The notes beneath the pieces are model-generated. The model saw nothing but the letters and a program-made list of their open reading frames with translations. It was not told the origin of the DNA and did no database searches. Position numbers and translations under genes: made by a program. Positions 55,412 through 64,000 of a stretch of DNA of 64,000 bases are shown in pieces. Source of the DNA: Alphaproteobacteria bacterium (lineage in GTDB: Bacteria; Pseudomonadota; Alphaproteobacteria; Micropepsales; Micropepsaceae); contig CANJBZ010000002.1 of the NCBI GenBank assembly GCA_947473475.1, forward strand, positions 124,001 to 188,000, read 5' to 3'. The number at the start of each line of letters is the position of its first letter. Position 1 is the first letter of the stretch.

Positions 55412-55822
55412 ATGACCCAACGTCCGTCCCATCTCATTCGCTTGCTTACGCCCGCCCTTGCTCTAGCGGCCGCGGCCTGTGCCGCTGTCGATCCGGGCGA
55501 GAGCGCCAAAGCGCAAATGGAAACGATGCTCAATACCGAACTGATGAACGGAGACAGCGCCGATAAAATCGAGGCGTTCTTCCGGGGCCACGCGATGAAT
55601 TTTACCTATGACCCGGCGATCCGCCGCTACGCAGCCACAGGCGGCATGATCGGCAACATCCCCCTCGCCGTTTACGTGTACACGGACACCGACAAGAAAA
55701 TGACGGTGTCTCTCGTTCAGGCCCCCAAGCCGGTAGCCGCTCCCGTAGTCATGCAACGCGAGCGGCCAAGGCCATCATATCTGGACCTGCCCGGCGCAAA
55801 CGCACCTCGTAATCCGCGCTGA
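55412..55822 (+). CDS. small predicted lipoprotein inside the oxidase/surf1 region
   Basis: A 136-residue protein. The N-terminal ALALAAAACAAVDPG is a lipoprotein signal with the lipid-accepting Cys at residue 23. The mature part has a short helical region (SAKAQMETMLNTELMNGDSADKIEAFF), then FTYDPAIRRYAA and a beta strand (LAVYVYTDTDKKMTVSLVQ), ending in a Pro/Arg-rich tail. No family is recognised. It reads against its neighbours, divergent from surf1 with 72 bp between. Confidence 0.7.
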   Translation: MTQRPSHLIRLLTPALALAAAACAAVDPGESAKAQMETMLNTELMNGDSADKIEAFFRGHAMNFTYDPAIRRYAATGGMIGNIPLAVYVYTDTDKKMTVSLVQAPKPVAAPVVMQRERPRPSYLDLPGANAPRNPR

Positions 55823-55883
55823 ACTTAAACCGTTTGTCACGCAATCTAACGACGAACCGGCGTCCACTTCGCCGGATTACGCT

Positions 55884-56261
55884 CTAGGGCGCGATTCGAC
55901 CTTCTTCGGCACGGTGCTTGTATTGCAGCACGATCAGGCCAGCCTTAAGCGGCCTGAGCAAACCCAAGGATAAGATAATGACCGCGGGTCCCCAGATGAG
56001 GGCGTGTACCCAATAGGGCGGGCTGTAACAGACCTCGGTCAGAAGCGCGCCGCCGGCGACGATGGCGCCGACTATGAGAATGACAAAAACGGCAGGACCA
56101 TCACCGGCTTCGAACCGGGAATAGTCCAGCCCGCACATGGTGCAGGCTGGCGCTATTGTGAGAAAGCCGTGAAACAACTTGCCTTTGCCGCAGCGCGGGC
56201 AGCGGCCCAAGAGGGAGGCAAAGGCAACCGAAGGCTCAGTCCCCGGAGCGGGACTGCTCAT
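55884..56261 (-). CDS. DUF983-family membrane protein with zinc-ribbon-like start
   Basis: A 125-residue protein. Residues about 20-45 hold two Cys pairs ([15 protein letters not shown] and [12 protein letters not shown]), then two membrane helices (residues about 57-80 and 90-108). DUF983 genes sit next to oxidase subunit III in many alphaproteobacteria, so a role in oxidase biogenesis is inferred. The ATG at 56261 overlaps the ctaE stop by 4 bp. The open frame reaches 56345 but that part is within ctaE. Confidence 0.88.
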   Translation of the reverse strand: MSSPAPGTEPSVAFASLLGRCPRCGKGKLFHGFLTIAPACTMCGLDYSRFEAGDGPAVFVILIVGAIVAGGALLTEVCYSPPYWVHALIWGPAVIILSLGLLRPLKAGLIVLQYKHRAEEGRIAP

Positions 56262-57181
56262 TCGGTCATGACGCCCCACGAACTCCAGACGTAGATGCAG
56301 GCGAACAGGAACAGCCACACCACGTCGACGAAGTGCCAGTACCAAGCCGCGGCTTCAAAGCCGAAGTGCCGGGCCGGCGTGAAGTGACCGGCGATGGCGC
56401 GGAATAGGCAAACGATCAGAAACAATGTTCCGATGATCACGTGCAAGCCGTGGAAGCCTGTCGCCATGAAGAACGTCGAGCCGTAAATGGCGTTGAGGTT
56501 GCCCATGCCGCCCGTGGCCGCCGCCGTCAGCGATTTGTGCTCGACGTCGGTGAGCATCACAAGCTGCGCATTGTTCAGCCCGAAGGTGAAGGCTGCGTGG
56601 CTGTATTCATAAGCCTGGACGCAGGTGAAGCATAACCCCAGCAGAACCGTGACCACCAAACCCTGGATCGCGCCCTTGCGATCGTTATGCAGGATGGCGT
56701 GGTGCGCCCAGGTAACCGTCGCGCCGGAGGTCAGCAGGATAAGCGTGTTCAACAGCGGCAGGTGCCAGGGATCGAACGGCACGATGCCTTGCGGAGGCCA
56801 GCTGCCAATGCCGACATCAAGCGAGAAGAAGGCGGAATTGAAGAACGCCCAGAACCAGGCGAAGAAGAACATCACTTCCGAAGCGATGAACAGGAGCATG
56901 CCGTAGCGCAAGCCCAGCTTCACGACCGGCGTGTGGTCTCCGCGAACGACCGATTCGGCGACGACATCACGCCACCAGCCGGCCATCGTGTAGAGCACCA
57001 TCAGGAACCCGATAATGAAGATCCAAGGCTGCCCCGCGACGGGCAGACCAAAGAAGTTGGCGCTGGCGTTCATCCAGAACACCGCACCCAGCAGCATCAC
57101 AAATGCCGACAGCGATCCGACCAGCGGCCATGGGCTGGGATCGACCAGATGATAATCGTGATGGACTTCGCCGTGAGCCAT
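56258..57181 (-). CDS. ctaE: cytochrome c oxidase subunit III
   Basis: A 307-residue subunit of the aa3-type oxidase with seven membrane helices. It opens [27 protein letters not shown], typical of subunit III. Conserved stretches are [21 protein letters not shown]-type text near 95-115 (with the helix III Glu), [12 protein letters not shown] near 150 and [16 protein letters not shown] near 240. 20 bp after ctaG. Assembled with ctaC and ctaD. Confidence 0.96.
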   Translation of the reverse strand: MAHGEVHHDYHLVDPSPWPLVGSLSAFVMLLGAVFWMNASANFFGLPVAGQPWIFIIGFLMVLYTMAGWWRDVVAESVVRGDHTPVVKLGLRYGMLLFIASEVMFFFAWFWAFFNSAFFSLDVGIGSWPPQGIVPFDPWHLPLLNTLILLTSGATVTWAHHAILHNDRKGAIQGLVVTVLLGLCFTCVQAYEYSHAAFTFGLNNAQLVMLTDVEHKSLTAAATGGMGNLNAIYGSTFFMATGFHGLHVIIGTLFLIVCLFRAIAGHFTPARHFGFEAAAWYWHFVDVVWLFLFACIYVWSSWGVMTE

Positions 57182-57201
57182 GATGTTTGCCTTTCGAAGG
57201 A

Positions 57202-57798
57202 TCAGCCCCCGGTACCCTTCGCGGGCACGGACGCGGTTTTCGCGCCGGCCTTCTGATTGGTCGCGGGATAGAAGGTGTAAGATAGAGTGATTTCATTGAC
57301 CGTATTGCCGGCACGGTCTTTCAACATTGCCGGTGAGACAAAGAATGAAACCGGCATTTCGACCGACTCGCCCGCTTCAAGGCGCTGTTCGGTGAAGCAG
57401 AAACACTGAATTTTGTTGAAGTAGCGTGCCGCCTGTTCGGGTTGCACATTAAACGAAGCATGGCCGACAACCGCGTGATCGGAGCGGTTTTCGGCACGGA
57501 AGAAAACCAGTCTGTCTTCGCCGATGCGAACTTTCACCGCGCGCTGCTCCGGTACGAAGGCCCAGGGCAGATTAGGATCGACATTGGTGTCAAAACGAAC
57601 GGTGATCTCACGTTCGCCGACAACGCCCGGTGCGGCCGCAGCCCGGGCCGGCGTCCCGCCATAACCGGTCGAAGCGCAGAACATGTAATAGAGCGGAACC
57701 GCCGCATAAGACATGCTGGCCATGCCGGCAACGACGGCAAAGCACGACGCGAACACAGCCGCGTTGCGTCTCTCCATCTTTGCCTTAATCCGCGACAT
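57202..57798 (-). CDS. ctaG: cytochrome c oxidase assembly protein CtaG (Cox11)
   Basis: A 198-residue copper chaperone delivering CuB to subunit I. One membrane helix (residues 12-33, [29 protein letters not shown]) anchors a periplasmic beta-sandwich. The copper motif is CFCFTEQRL near residue 132, and [13 protein letters not shown] follows the helix, both conserved in Cox11. Its start overlaps the 3' end of the 52-residue gene by 14 bp. Confidence 0.95.
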   Translation of the reverse strand: MSRIKAKMERRNAAVFASCFAVVAGMASMSYAAVPLYYMFCASTGYGGTPARAAAAPGVVGEREITVRFDTNVDPNLPWAFVPEQRAVKVRIGEDRLVFFRAENRSDHAVVGHASFNVQPEQAARYFNKIQCFCFTEQRLEAGESVEMPVSFFVSPAMLKDRAGNTVNEITLSYTFYPATNQKAGAKTASVPAKGTGG

Positions 57799-57943
57799 GG
57801 CCGCCCAATCTCACAACCGTCATCACAAAGAACAAAGCGACGAGGAAAAGCAGAATCCCGGCAATAGCGTAATTACGCATACTGCGGGCACGTTCGAACC
57901 GCTCCCGCTCCAATTGCGCTCTCGGCTTGTCATCGCCGGTCAT
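57785..57943 (-). CDS. 52-residue single-helix protein between ctaB and ctaG
   Basis: A short gene that conventional minimum lengths miss. It encodes [20 protein letters not shown], a charged cytoplasmic segment, then one membrane helix ([20 protein letters not shown]) and a short tail. Its ATG overlaps the ctaB stop (ATGA) and its end overlaps ctaG by 14 bp, so it is translated within the operon. Small proteins of this layout stand at the same position in other alphaproteobacterial oxidase operons (sometimes called CoxF/CtaF). A part in assembly is inferred. Confidence 0.85.
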   Translation of the reverse strand: MTGDDKPRAQLERERFERARSMRNYAIAGILLFLVALFFVMTVVRLGGHVAD

Positions 57944-58887
57944 CCTATGACCAGAGACGGGAGATGCGACAATCCCGCCGCCTGCTCCACGAGAAGCGCC
58001 GCAAACAGCGCGAAAAGATACAGAATCGAGACAGCGAACAAACGCCGCGCTTGCGGCTCACGAACCGCATCGGTTTCCAGCGCCACGCGAATGGCCTGAA
58101 CGAGAAACCACACGCCGATTGCGGTGTTCGCCACGAGGTAAACCGGACCGGCAAATCCCAGATACACGGGCGCAAATCCCGCGGCCACCAGAAGTACCGT
58201 GTAGAGGACGATCTGCTTGCGCGTTTCGCTCTTACCGGCGACCACCGGCAACATCGGCACCTTGGCCCGTGCGTAATCTTCGGAGCGATAGAGCGACAGC
58301 GCCCAGAAATGCGGGGGCGTCCACAGGAAGATAATCGCCACCAACACCAATGGCGGAACCGCCAACGAACCGGTTACGGCCGCCCAACCAATGGCAGGAG
58401 GAAGCGCGCCCGCCAAGCCGCCGATGACGATGTTCTGCGGCGTGCGCCGCTTCAACCACATCGTATAGACGAAGACATAAAAGCCGATGGTGAAAGCGAG
58501 CAGCGCGGCGGCTGCATAATTTACCAGCAGCCCCATGACGGTAATGGACCCCACCGCCAGCGTCGATCCAAACGCGGTCGCGTCGCCGGCCGTCAAACGG
58601 CCCTGCGGCACCGGGCGGCCTTTGGTTCGGGACATCAACGCATCGATGTCCGCATCATAGGCCATATTCAGCGCGCCGGACGCTCCGGCCCCCACCGCAA
58701 TGCAGAGCAAAGCTGTGAACGCCGTTGCGATATGCACATGGCCCGGCGCAATCGCCAAACCGGCAACGCCCGTGAACAACACGAGCGACATCACCCGCGG
58801 TTTGAGAAGCTGAAAATAGTCACCCACCGACGCGAAGTTTAAATCCGCGCCGGTGAGCGATTGTTGCTTCTCGGAAAGAGCCGTCAT
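57940..58887 (-). CDS. ctaB: protoheme IX farnesyltransferase (haem O synthase)
   Basis: A 315-residue integral membrane prenyltransferase that makes haem O, precursor of haem A, for the oxidase. The UbiA-type motif is [21 protein letters not shown] (near residues 92-112), holding the DxxxD and RTxxRP signature, and a second Asp-rich site lies near [15 protein letters not shown] (about 215). Nine membrane helices are expected. It is 14 bp downstream of ctaD and overlaps the small gene after it. Confidence 0.95.
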   Translation of the reverse strand: MTALSEKQQSLTGADLNFASVGDYFQLLKPRVMSLVLFTGVAGLAIAPGHVHIATAFTALLCIAVGAGASGALNMAYDADIDALMSRTKGRPVPQGRLTAGDATAFGSTLAVGSITVMGLLVNYAAAALLAFTIGFYVFVYTMWLKRRTPQNIVIGGLAGALPPAIGWAAVTGSLAVPPLVLVAIIFLWTPPHFWALSLYRSEDYARAKVPMLPVVAGKSETRKQIVLYTVLLVAAGFAPVYLGFAGPVYLVANTAIGVWFLVQAIRVALETDAVREPQARRLFAVSILYLFALFAALLVEQAAGLSHLPSLVIG

Positions 58888-58901
58888 TGCTTCAGCGGTC
58901 C

Positions 58902-60536
<1,635 letters not shown>

Positions 60537-60543
60537 CTATTCC

Positions 60544-61386
60544 TTAGTGATTGTCGGCGAAGCGCGTAGGCTCACCGGCTTTCGCGAATTTGGTTTTGGC
60601 TTCCGCGACCCATTGGTCGAATTTTTCCTGGCTGACCACTTCGACCGTGATCGGCATGAAAGCGTGGCGGGCGCCGCAGAGTTCGGAGCACTGCCCATAG
60701 TAAAGGCCTTCCTTCTCGGGCTTGAACCAGCTCTGGTTGATCTTGCCCGGAACGGCATCGATCTTCACGGCAAATCCGGGAATAGCCCAGGAATGAATCA
60801 CGTCCGCACCTGTTGTGATCAGGCGGATGGTTTTCCCGACCGGAACCACCACATGATTGTTGGTGCCCAGAAGACGCGGCGGTCCGTCTTTGACCACAGG
60901 CTGCGACCGGCGATCCGGCGTCATCTGTGCATCGAAGGTGAAATTGCCGTTGTCCGGATATTCATACGTCCAGAACCACTGCTTGCCCGTAGCTTTGATC
61001 GTCATGTCCGTCTTCGGGATCACGTCTTCAAAATAGAGCAGACGGAAGGACGGGATGGCGATCGCGACCAGGATGAGGACCGGAATTACAGTCCAGGCCA
61101 CTTCGAGCATGGTGTTGTGGGTGGTCGCCGACGGCACCGGGTTCGCTTTCGCATTGAAGCGCAGCATGATGTAGACGAGCAGCGCCAGCACAAACAGGCA
61201 GATCGCCGTGATGATGTAGAGAATGAAGTTGTGCAGCCCGATGACGTCGCGCATGCGCTCATCACCTGCGGCCTGCAAGCCGAGCTGCCAAGCGTAAGGC
61301 TGGCCCTCAACGGGCTGCGCGGCAGCGGAAAAAGACAGCATCGTCGTTGCGAGAAATGCTGTGAACATGCCGAGCTTTCGGATCAT
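60544..61386 (-). CDS. ctaC: cytochrome c oxidase subunit II
   Basis: A 280-residue subunit that takes electrons from cytochrome c at the CuA centre. A signal peptide (MIRKLGMFTAFLATTMLSFSAAAQ) is followed by two membrane helices (about residues 50-75 and 95-118). The CuA motif is YGQCSELCGARHAFMPI near residue 233-249, with the two Cys, His and Met. Start at 61386 is preceded by GAGAGG; the frame opens at 61506. First gene of the leftward ctaC-D-B operon, divergent from tldD. Confidence 0.96.
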   Translation of the reverse strand: MIRKLGMFTAFLATTMLSFSAAAQPVEGQPYAWQLGLQAAGDERMRDVIGLHNFILYIITAICLFVLALLVYIMLRFNAKANPVPSATTHNTMLEVAWTVIPVLILVAIAIPSFRLLYFEDVIPKTDMTIKATGKQWFWTYEYPDNGNFTFDAQMTPDRRSQPVVKDGPPRLLGTNNHVVVPVGKTIRLITTGADVIHSWAIPGFAVKIDAVPGKINQSWFKPEKEGLYYGQCSELCGARHAFMPITVEVVSQEKFDQWVAEAKTKFAKAGEPTRFADNH

Positions 61387-61638
61387 GGGCCCTCTCATAT
61401 GGCTTGCAGCCGGCGAAGGGCTCCCCCGCCCAATCCCGACTCTTGCGGATTCGTGCCTGCGATTTAGGCGGTGTGGGGAACCTAAGTCATTGCGACGTGA
61501 TGCCACGCGGGGGCCTTATCCCCGCTTCCCGTCTAACATTCCGGGGTTAAGACGGGATCACGTGACGGACGGGCAGCGCGTGCCTATATATGACGCAACG
61601 GCCCAGGCTCCCCCGGCGACAACAAGGCGAGATAACCC

Positions 61639-63063
61639 ATGACCAGCCCCGACGACCTGTTTTTTACCCAGACCGGCATGGAACGGCGCCGCGTCCAGAA
61701 CCTTCTCGACCAGACGCTGCACGGAACCGACGACGGCGAACTGTTCCTGGAGTACCGCCAGACCGAAAGCTTTTCTTTCGATGATGGGCGGCTGAAAGCG
61801 GCGACTTACGACACGACCCAAGGATTTGGTCTGCGCGCGGTCGCCGGCGAGGCCACGGGCTATGCCCACGCCTCCGAACTGTCCGAGGCTTCAATCGCCC
61901 GGGCGGCGGAGGCCGTTAGCGTCGTAAAGCTTGGCCATTCCGGCGTAACGGCTGGGGCTCCCGCCCGAACAAATATCCACCTTTACAGCGACAATAGCCC
62001 CCTGGATTCGGCGCCCTTCGACGTAAAGGTCAAGCTGATGGCGAAAATTGACGCCTATGCGCGCGGGCGCGATCCGCGCGTGAGGCAGGTCTCCTGCTCT
62101 CTGGCAGGCGAGTGGCAGGTGGTCGAGATCATGCGCCCCGGCGGCGAGGTCTATCGCGATGTGCGCCCCCTGGTGCGCCTGTCAATCTCCATGGTCGTTG
62201 AGGAGAATGGCCGTCAGGAGACCGGCCATTATGGCGGTGGCGGCCGCCGTGCTTACACCGATTACATCGCCCCGGACTATTGGAAGGCCGGCGTCGAAGA
62301 GGCTCTTCGCAGCGCCCTGGTGAACTTACAGTCAATTCCCGCCCCAGCCGGCGAAATGTCCGTGGTGCTTGGGCCGGGTTGGCCCGGCATCCTGCTGCAT
62401 GAGGCCGTAGGCCATGGTCTGGAAGGTGACTTCAACCGGAAGAAGACCTCCGCCTTTTCCGGGTTGCTTGGCCAGCGCGTTGCTTCGCCTGGGGTCACGG
62501 TCGTGGACGACGGCACCATCGCCGAACGGCGCGGTTCGCTGACGATGGACGATGAGGGCACGCCGACGTCACGGACGGTCCTAATTGAGGATGGCATTCT
62601 GAAAGGCTTCATGCAGGACCGCATGAACGCCCGCCTGATGGGCGTGGAACCCACCGGCAACGGCCGCCGCGAATCATTCGCCAGCCCCGTCATGCCACGC
62701 ATGACCAACACCTACATGCTGGGCGGCGATAAGGACCCGGCCGAAATCCTCGGCTCCGTCAAAAACGGCATCTATGCCGTGCAGTTCGGCGGCGGCCAGG
62801 TGGACATCACCAGCGGCAAATTCGTGTTCTCCTGCACCGAGGCTTACCGGATCGAAGACGGCAAGATCGGGGTGCCGATCAAAGGCGCAACCCTCATCGG
62901 CAACGGGCCGGACGCCATGACCCGCGTGTCCATGATCGGCAACGACATGAAGCTGGACACGGGGATCGGCACCTGCGGCAAAAGCGGCCAGAGCGTCCCG
63001 GTGGGGGTTGGTCAGCCCACGCTGCGGATCGATGGCCTGACCGTGGGCGGGACAGCGGCCTGA
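61639..63063 (+). CDS. tldD: TldD metalloprotease
   Basis: A 474-residue subunit of the TldD/TldE (PmbA) protease, which processes peptides such as microcins and CcdA-type antitoxins in enterobacteria. The HExxxH zinc motif is HEAVGHGLEGDFNRK near residue 254; downstream GNGRRESF and GTCGKSGQSVPVGVGQPTLRI are family marks. Length is typical. TldE is not in the window. By coincidence or not, the ccdAB genes follow; TldD/E is known from E. coli to degrade CcdA. The start has AAGGCGAG upstream. Confidence 0.94.
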   Translation: MTSPDDLFFTQTGMERRRVQNLLDQTLHGTDDGELFLEYRQTESFSFDDGRLKAATYDTTQGFGLRAVAGEATGYAHASELSEASIARAAEAVSVVKLGHSGVTAGAPARTNIHLYSDNSPLDSAPFDVKVKLMAKIDAYARGRDPRVRQVSCSLAGEWQVVEIMRPGGEVYRDVRPLVRLSISMVVEENGRQETGHYGGGGRRAYTDYIAPDYWKAGVEEALRSALVNLQSIPAPAGEMSVVLGPGWPGILLHEAVGHGLEGDFNRKKTSAFSGLLGQRVASPGVTVVDDGTIAERRGSLTMDDEGTPTSRTVLIEDGILKGFMQDRMNARLMGVEPTGNGRRESFASPVMPRMTNTYMLGGDKDPAEILGSVKNGIYAVQFGGGQVDITSGKFVFSCTEAYRIEDGKIGVPIKGATLIGNGPDAMTRVSMIGNDMKLDTGIGTCGKSGQSVPVGVGQPTLRIDGLTVGGTAA

Positions 63064-63064
63064 C

Positions 63065-63172
63065 ACTTACCGAAGCCTAAGGGACCGCTCCGGCAAGGAC
63101 GACCCCGAAACGCTTCAGGCCATCCACATGTCCATCAACGGAGTCTCGGCGGGCCTGCGCAACAGCGGTTGA
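63065..63172 (+). pseudogene. 3'-end relic of a phosphoenolpyruvate carboxylase gene
   Basis: Right after the tldD stop, in another frame, 35 codons read TYRSLRDRSGKDDPETLQAI then HMSINGVSAGLRNSG and a stop. PEP carboxylases end in NGIAAGLRNTG preceded by a similar DDPE-helix, so this looks like the last part of ppc with its upstream part gone. There is no start codon or ribosome site for it. The remnant suggests deletion of ppc at this point. Confidence 0.65.
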
Positions 63173-63180
63173 CCCGTATA

Positions 63181-63209
63181 ATCCATGCGCATAACCTATG
63201 CGCATGGAT
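63181..63209. promoter_or_regulatory. ccdAB operator: 13-bp-arm palindrome over the ccdA start
   Basis: Arms ATCCATGCGCATA and TATGCGCATGGAT with spacer ACC. The palindrome contains both candidate ATG start codons (63198 and 63204). TATAAT overlaps its left edge (63177-63182), and TTGACC at 63169 with TAACCT 17 bp on would start RNA at about 63204. Binding here by CcdA or the CcdA-CcdB complex is expected from the family. Confidence 0.75.
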
Positions 63210-63506
63210 CAATTCAAGGGAGACCCAAAGGCTTTCCGCTCAAAAGCTCGGGACCGGCGTGCAAGTGCAGGACCGAAGCGGGCGGTGAATCTCTCTATAG
63301 ACGCCGAAATTCTCGATGCTGCGAAGGCGCAGGGGATCAACTTGTCGCGGACACTTGAGATCGCATTGGCGAAGCTCACGCAGGACGCGCGCGAAGCGAA
63401 ATTGCGCGAGGATAATCGCGAATTCGTCGAATCATATAATCGTCTGATTGAGCGCGCTGGCGTGTTCGGCGAAGAATTCCAGGACTGGGATGACTCGCCA
63501 GTTTGA
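63198..63506 (+). CDS. ccdA: CcdA-type antitoxin
   Basis: A 102-residue antitoxin. The N-terminal part KRAVNLSIDAEILDAAKAQGINLSRTLEIAL is a ribbon-helix-helix DNA-binding domain; the rest, ending REFVESYNRLIERAGVFGEEFQDWDD, is the toxin-wrapping tail with the CcdA pattern (N..FI...N.....G......R.F). The ATG at 63198 or at 63204 may start it. It overlaps ccdB by 17 bp, so synthesis is coupled. It would repress its own operon at the palindrome on its start. Confidence 0.9.
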   Translation: MRMDQFKGDPKAFRSKARDRRASAGPKRAVNLSIDAEILDAAKAQGINLSRTLEIALAKLTQDAREAKLREDNREFVESYNRLIERAGVFGEEFQDWDDSPV

Positions 63507-63804
63507 TGCCTTTGCGAACCCCAGCCGGGCAGGCAAGGAGGAACGGCCGTTCATCGTGACGATCCAGTCTGGGATTTGGGATCAGATCGCTACTCGAATT
63601 TGCGTACCATTGATCGACGAACGCTTCATTCGCCCGCAGGGTAGACTCAATCCACGCATAATAATTGGACGACGCCTGCTATACTTCCATCCGCTGGAGG
63701 TGCTGACCGTGCCGGCACGGCTTCTGCGCAATCCTGTCGCCAATTTGGAGGAGTACCGGTATCAAATAGTCTCTGCACTAGACCTCATGATCACGGGTAT
63801 CTGA
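63490..63804 (+). CDS. ccdB: CcdB-type gyrase-poisoning toxin
   Basis: A 104-residue toxin. It begins MTRQFDAFANPSRAGKEERPFIVTIQSG, matching the CcdB start (QFDVYrNPs...R...P), with LIDERFIRPQGRLNPRIIIGRRLLYFHPLEVLTVPARLL in the core and the C-terminal DLMITGI, where the last residues of CcdB contact GyrA. The final three residues differ from the F-plasmid WGI, here TGI, so potency may be reduced. The ATG at 63490 lies inside ccdA. Confidence 0.9.
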   Translation: MTRQFDAFANPSRAGKEERPFIVTIQSGIWDQIATRICVPLIDERFIRPQGRLNPRIIIGRRLLYFHPLEVLTVPARLLRNPVANLEEYRYQIVSALDLMITGI

Positions 63805-63805
63805 C

Positions 63806-64000
63806 ATGAGAGACTACTGGTTTCGGCCGAAGGAAAGAGGCATCGGCGCCGGCGTTCCGCTGAACTGGAAAGGCTGGGCGCTGTTTGGCGGCTATGTCGT
63901 CGCGATCATCGCGGTGCCTTCCCTATACGAACTGTATCTCGGCTACCCCGGCACAGTGCTCCAGCGCGTTCTCGGCGTGGTTGGGATTTCCGTGCCGTTT
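63806..64000 (+). CDS. hypothetical membrane protein, 3' end outside window
   Basis: The first 65 codons are visible: MRDYWFRPKERGIGAGVPLN, then a membrane helix (WALFGGYVVAIIAVPSLYELYLG) and the start of a second. The WFRPKxxGxGxGxPxxWxGW pattern occurs in small two- or three-helix proteins of unknown function in alphaproteobacteria. It begins 1 bp after the ccdB stop, so it may be read with the toxin, or may be a chance neighbour. Confidence 0.65.
   Translation, partial: MRDYWFRPKERGIGAGVPLNWKGWALFGGYVVAIIAVPSLYELYLGYPGTVLQRVLGVVGISVPF

Overview
The window reads as a chromosomal segment of a GC-rich alphaproteobacterium. The inference rests on gene content and order: an NDUFA12-type complex I accessory protein beside mlaD and a DUF2155 protein, a ctaC-ctaD-ctaB-small gene-ctaG-ctaE oxidase cluster, rne divergent from amiC-mrcA, a fused ThiS-ThiG, aroQ-accB-accC, and a B12-dependent ribonucleotide reductase. 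The exact genus cannot be read from the sequence. No rRNA, tRNA, insertion sequence or CRISPR array was seen.

Layout. 0-1.2 kb: a transporter cut by the left edge. 1.4-8.7 kb: an accessory block of exported proteins (two VOC proteins, an SMP-30-like lactonase, a B3-type metallo-beta-lactamase-fold protein, two NHL beta-propellers) with a PAS/HWE histidine kinase. 8.9-16.4 kb: cell wall genes (PBP1A, amidase) divergent from RNase E. 16.5-23.4 kb: M48 protease, DsbA-like protein, aminotransferase, thiSG, aroQ, accB, accC. 23.5-29.6 kb: an outer-membrane DUF5916 protein, DoxX, aat, a Crp/Fnr regulator and the DUF2155-mlaD-NDUFA12 operon. 30-35.5 kb: nrdJ followed by an HNH-derived small protein, then a TauE/SafE permease. 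35.8-40.5 kb: the glycine cleavage operon gcvT-H-PA-PB, read leftward behind a tandem glycine riboswitch and a clear sigma-70 type promoter. 40.6-48.5 kb: a frameshifted unknown gene, argS, a lipoprotein, ispH-thrB-rnhA, a ceramidase-like membrane protein, a peroxiredoxin and YqgE. 48.5-61.4 kb: a GGDEF/EAL protein, GNAT, M16 peptidase, thrC, surf1 and the aa3-type oxidase operon. 61.6-64 kb: tldD, a relic of the 3' end of a phosphoenolpyruvate carboxylase gene, a ccdAB toxin-antitoxin pair and a membrane protein cut by the right edge.

The most striking unexplained signal is the 340-bp gap between tauE and gcvPB. It holds two near-perfect sigma-54 promoters (35474-35490 and 35609-35625) in the same direction, each followed by a short non-coding stretch and a strong intrinsic terminator. 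They look like two tandem sigma-54-dependent small RNAs of about 95 and 165 nt; the second carries repeated GTTGCGT motifs, one of them in a hairpin loop. Other points of note are a 13-bp-arm palindrome over the ccdA start, a G7 homopolymer frameshift at 40918-40924, a ThiS-ThiG fusion that buries the ThiS di-glycine, an HNH protein with its catalytic His replaced next to nrdJ, an acidic/His-rich insertion in RNase E encoded by a 9-bp tandem repeat, and a cluster of REP-like palindromes between accB and accC.
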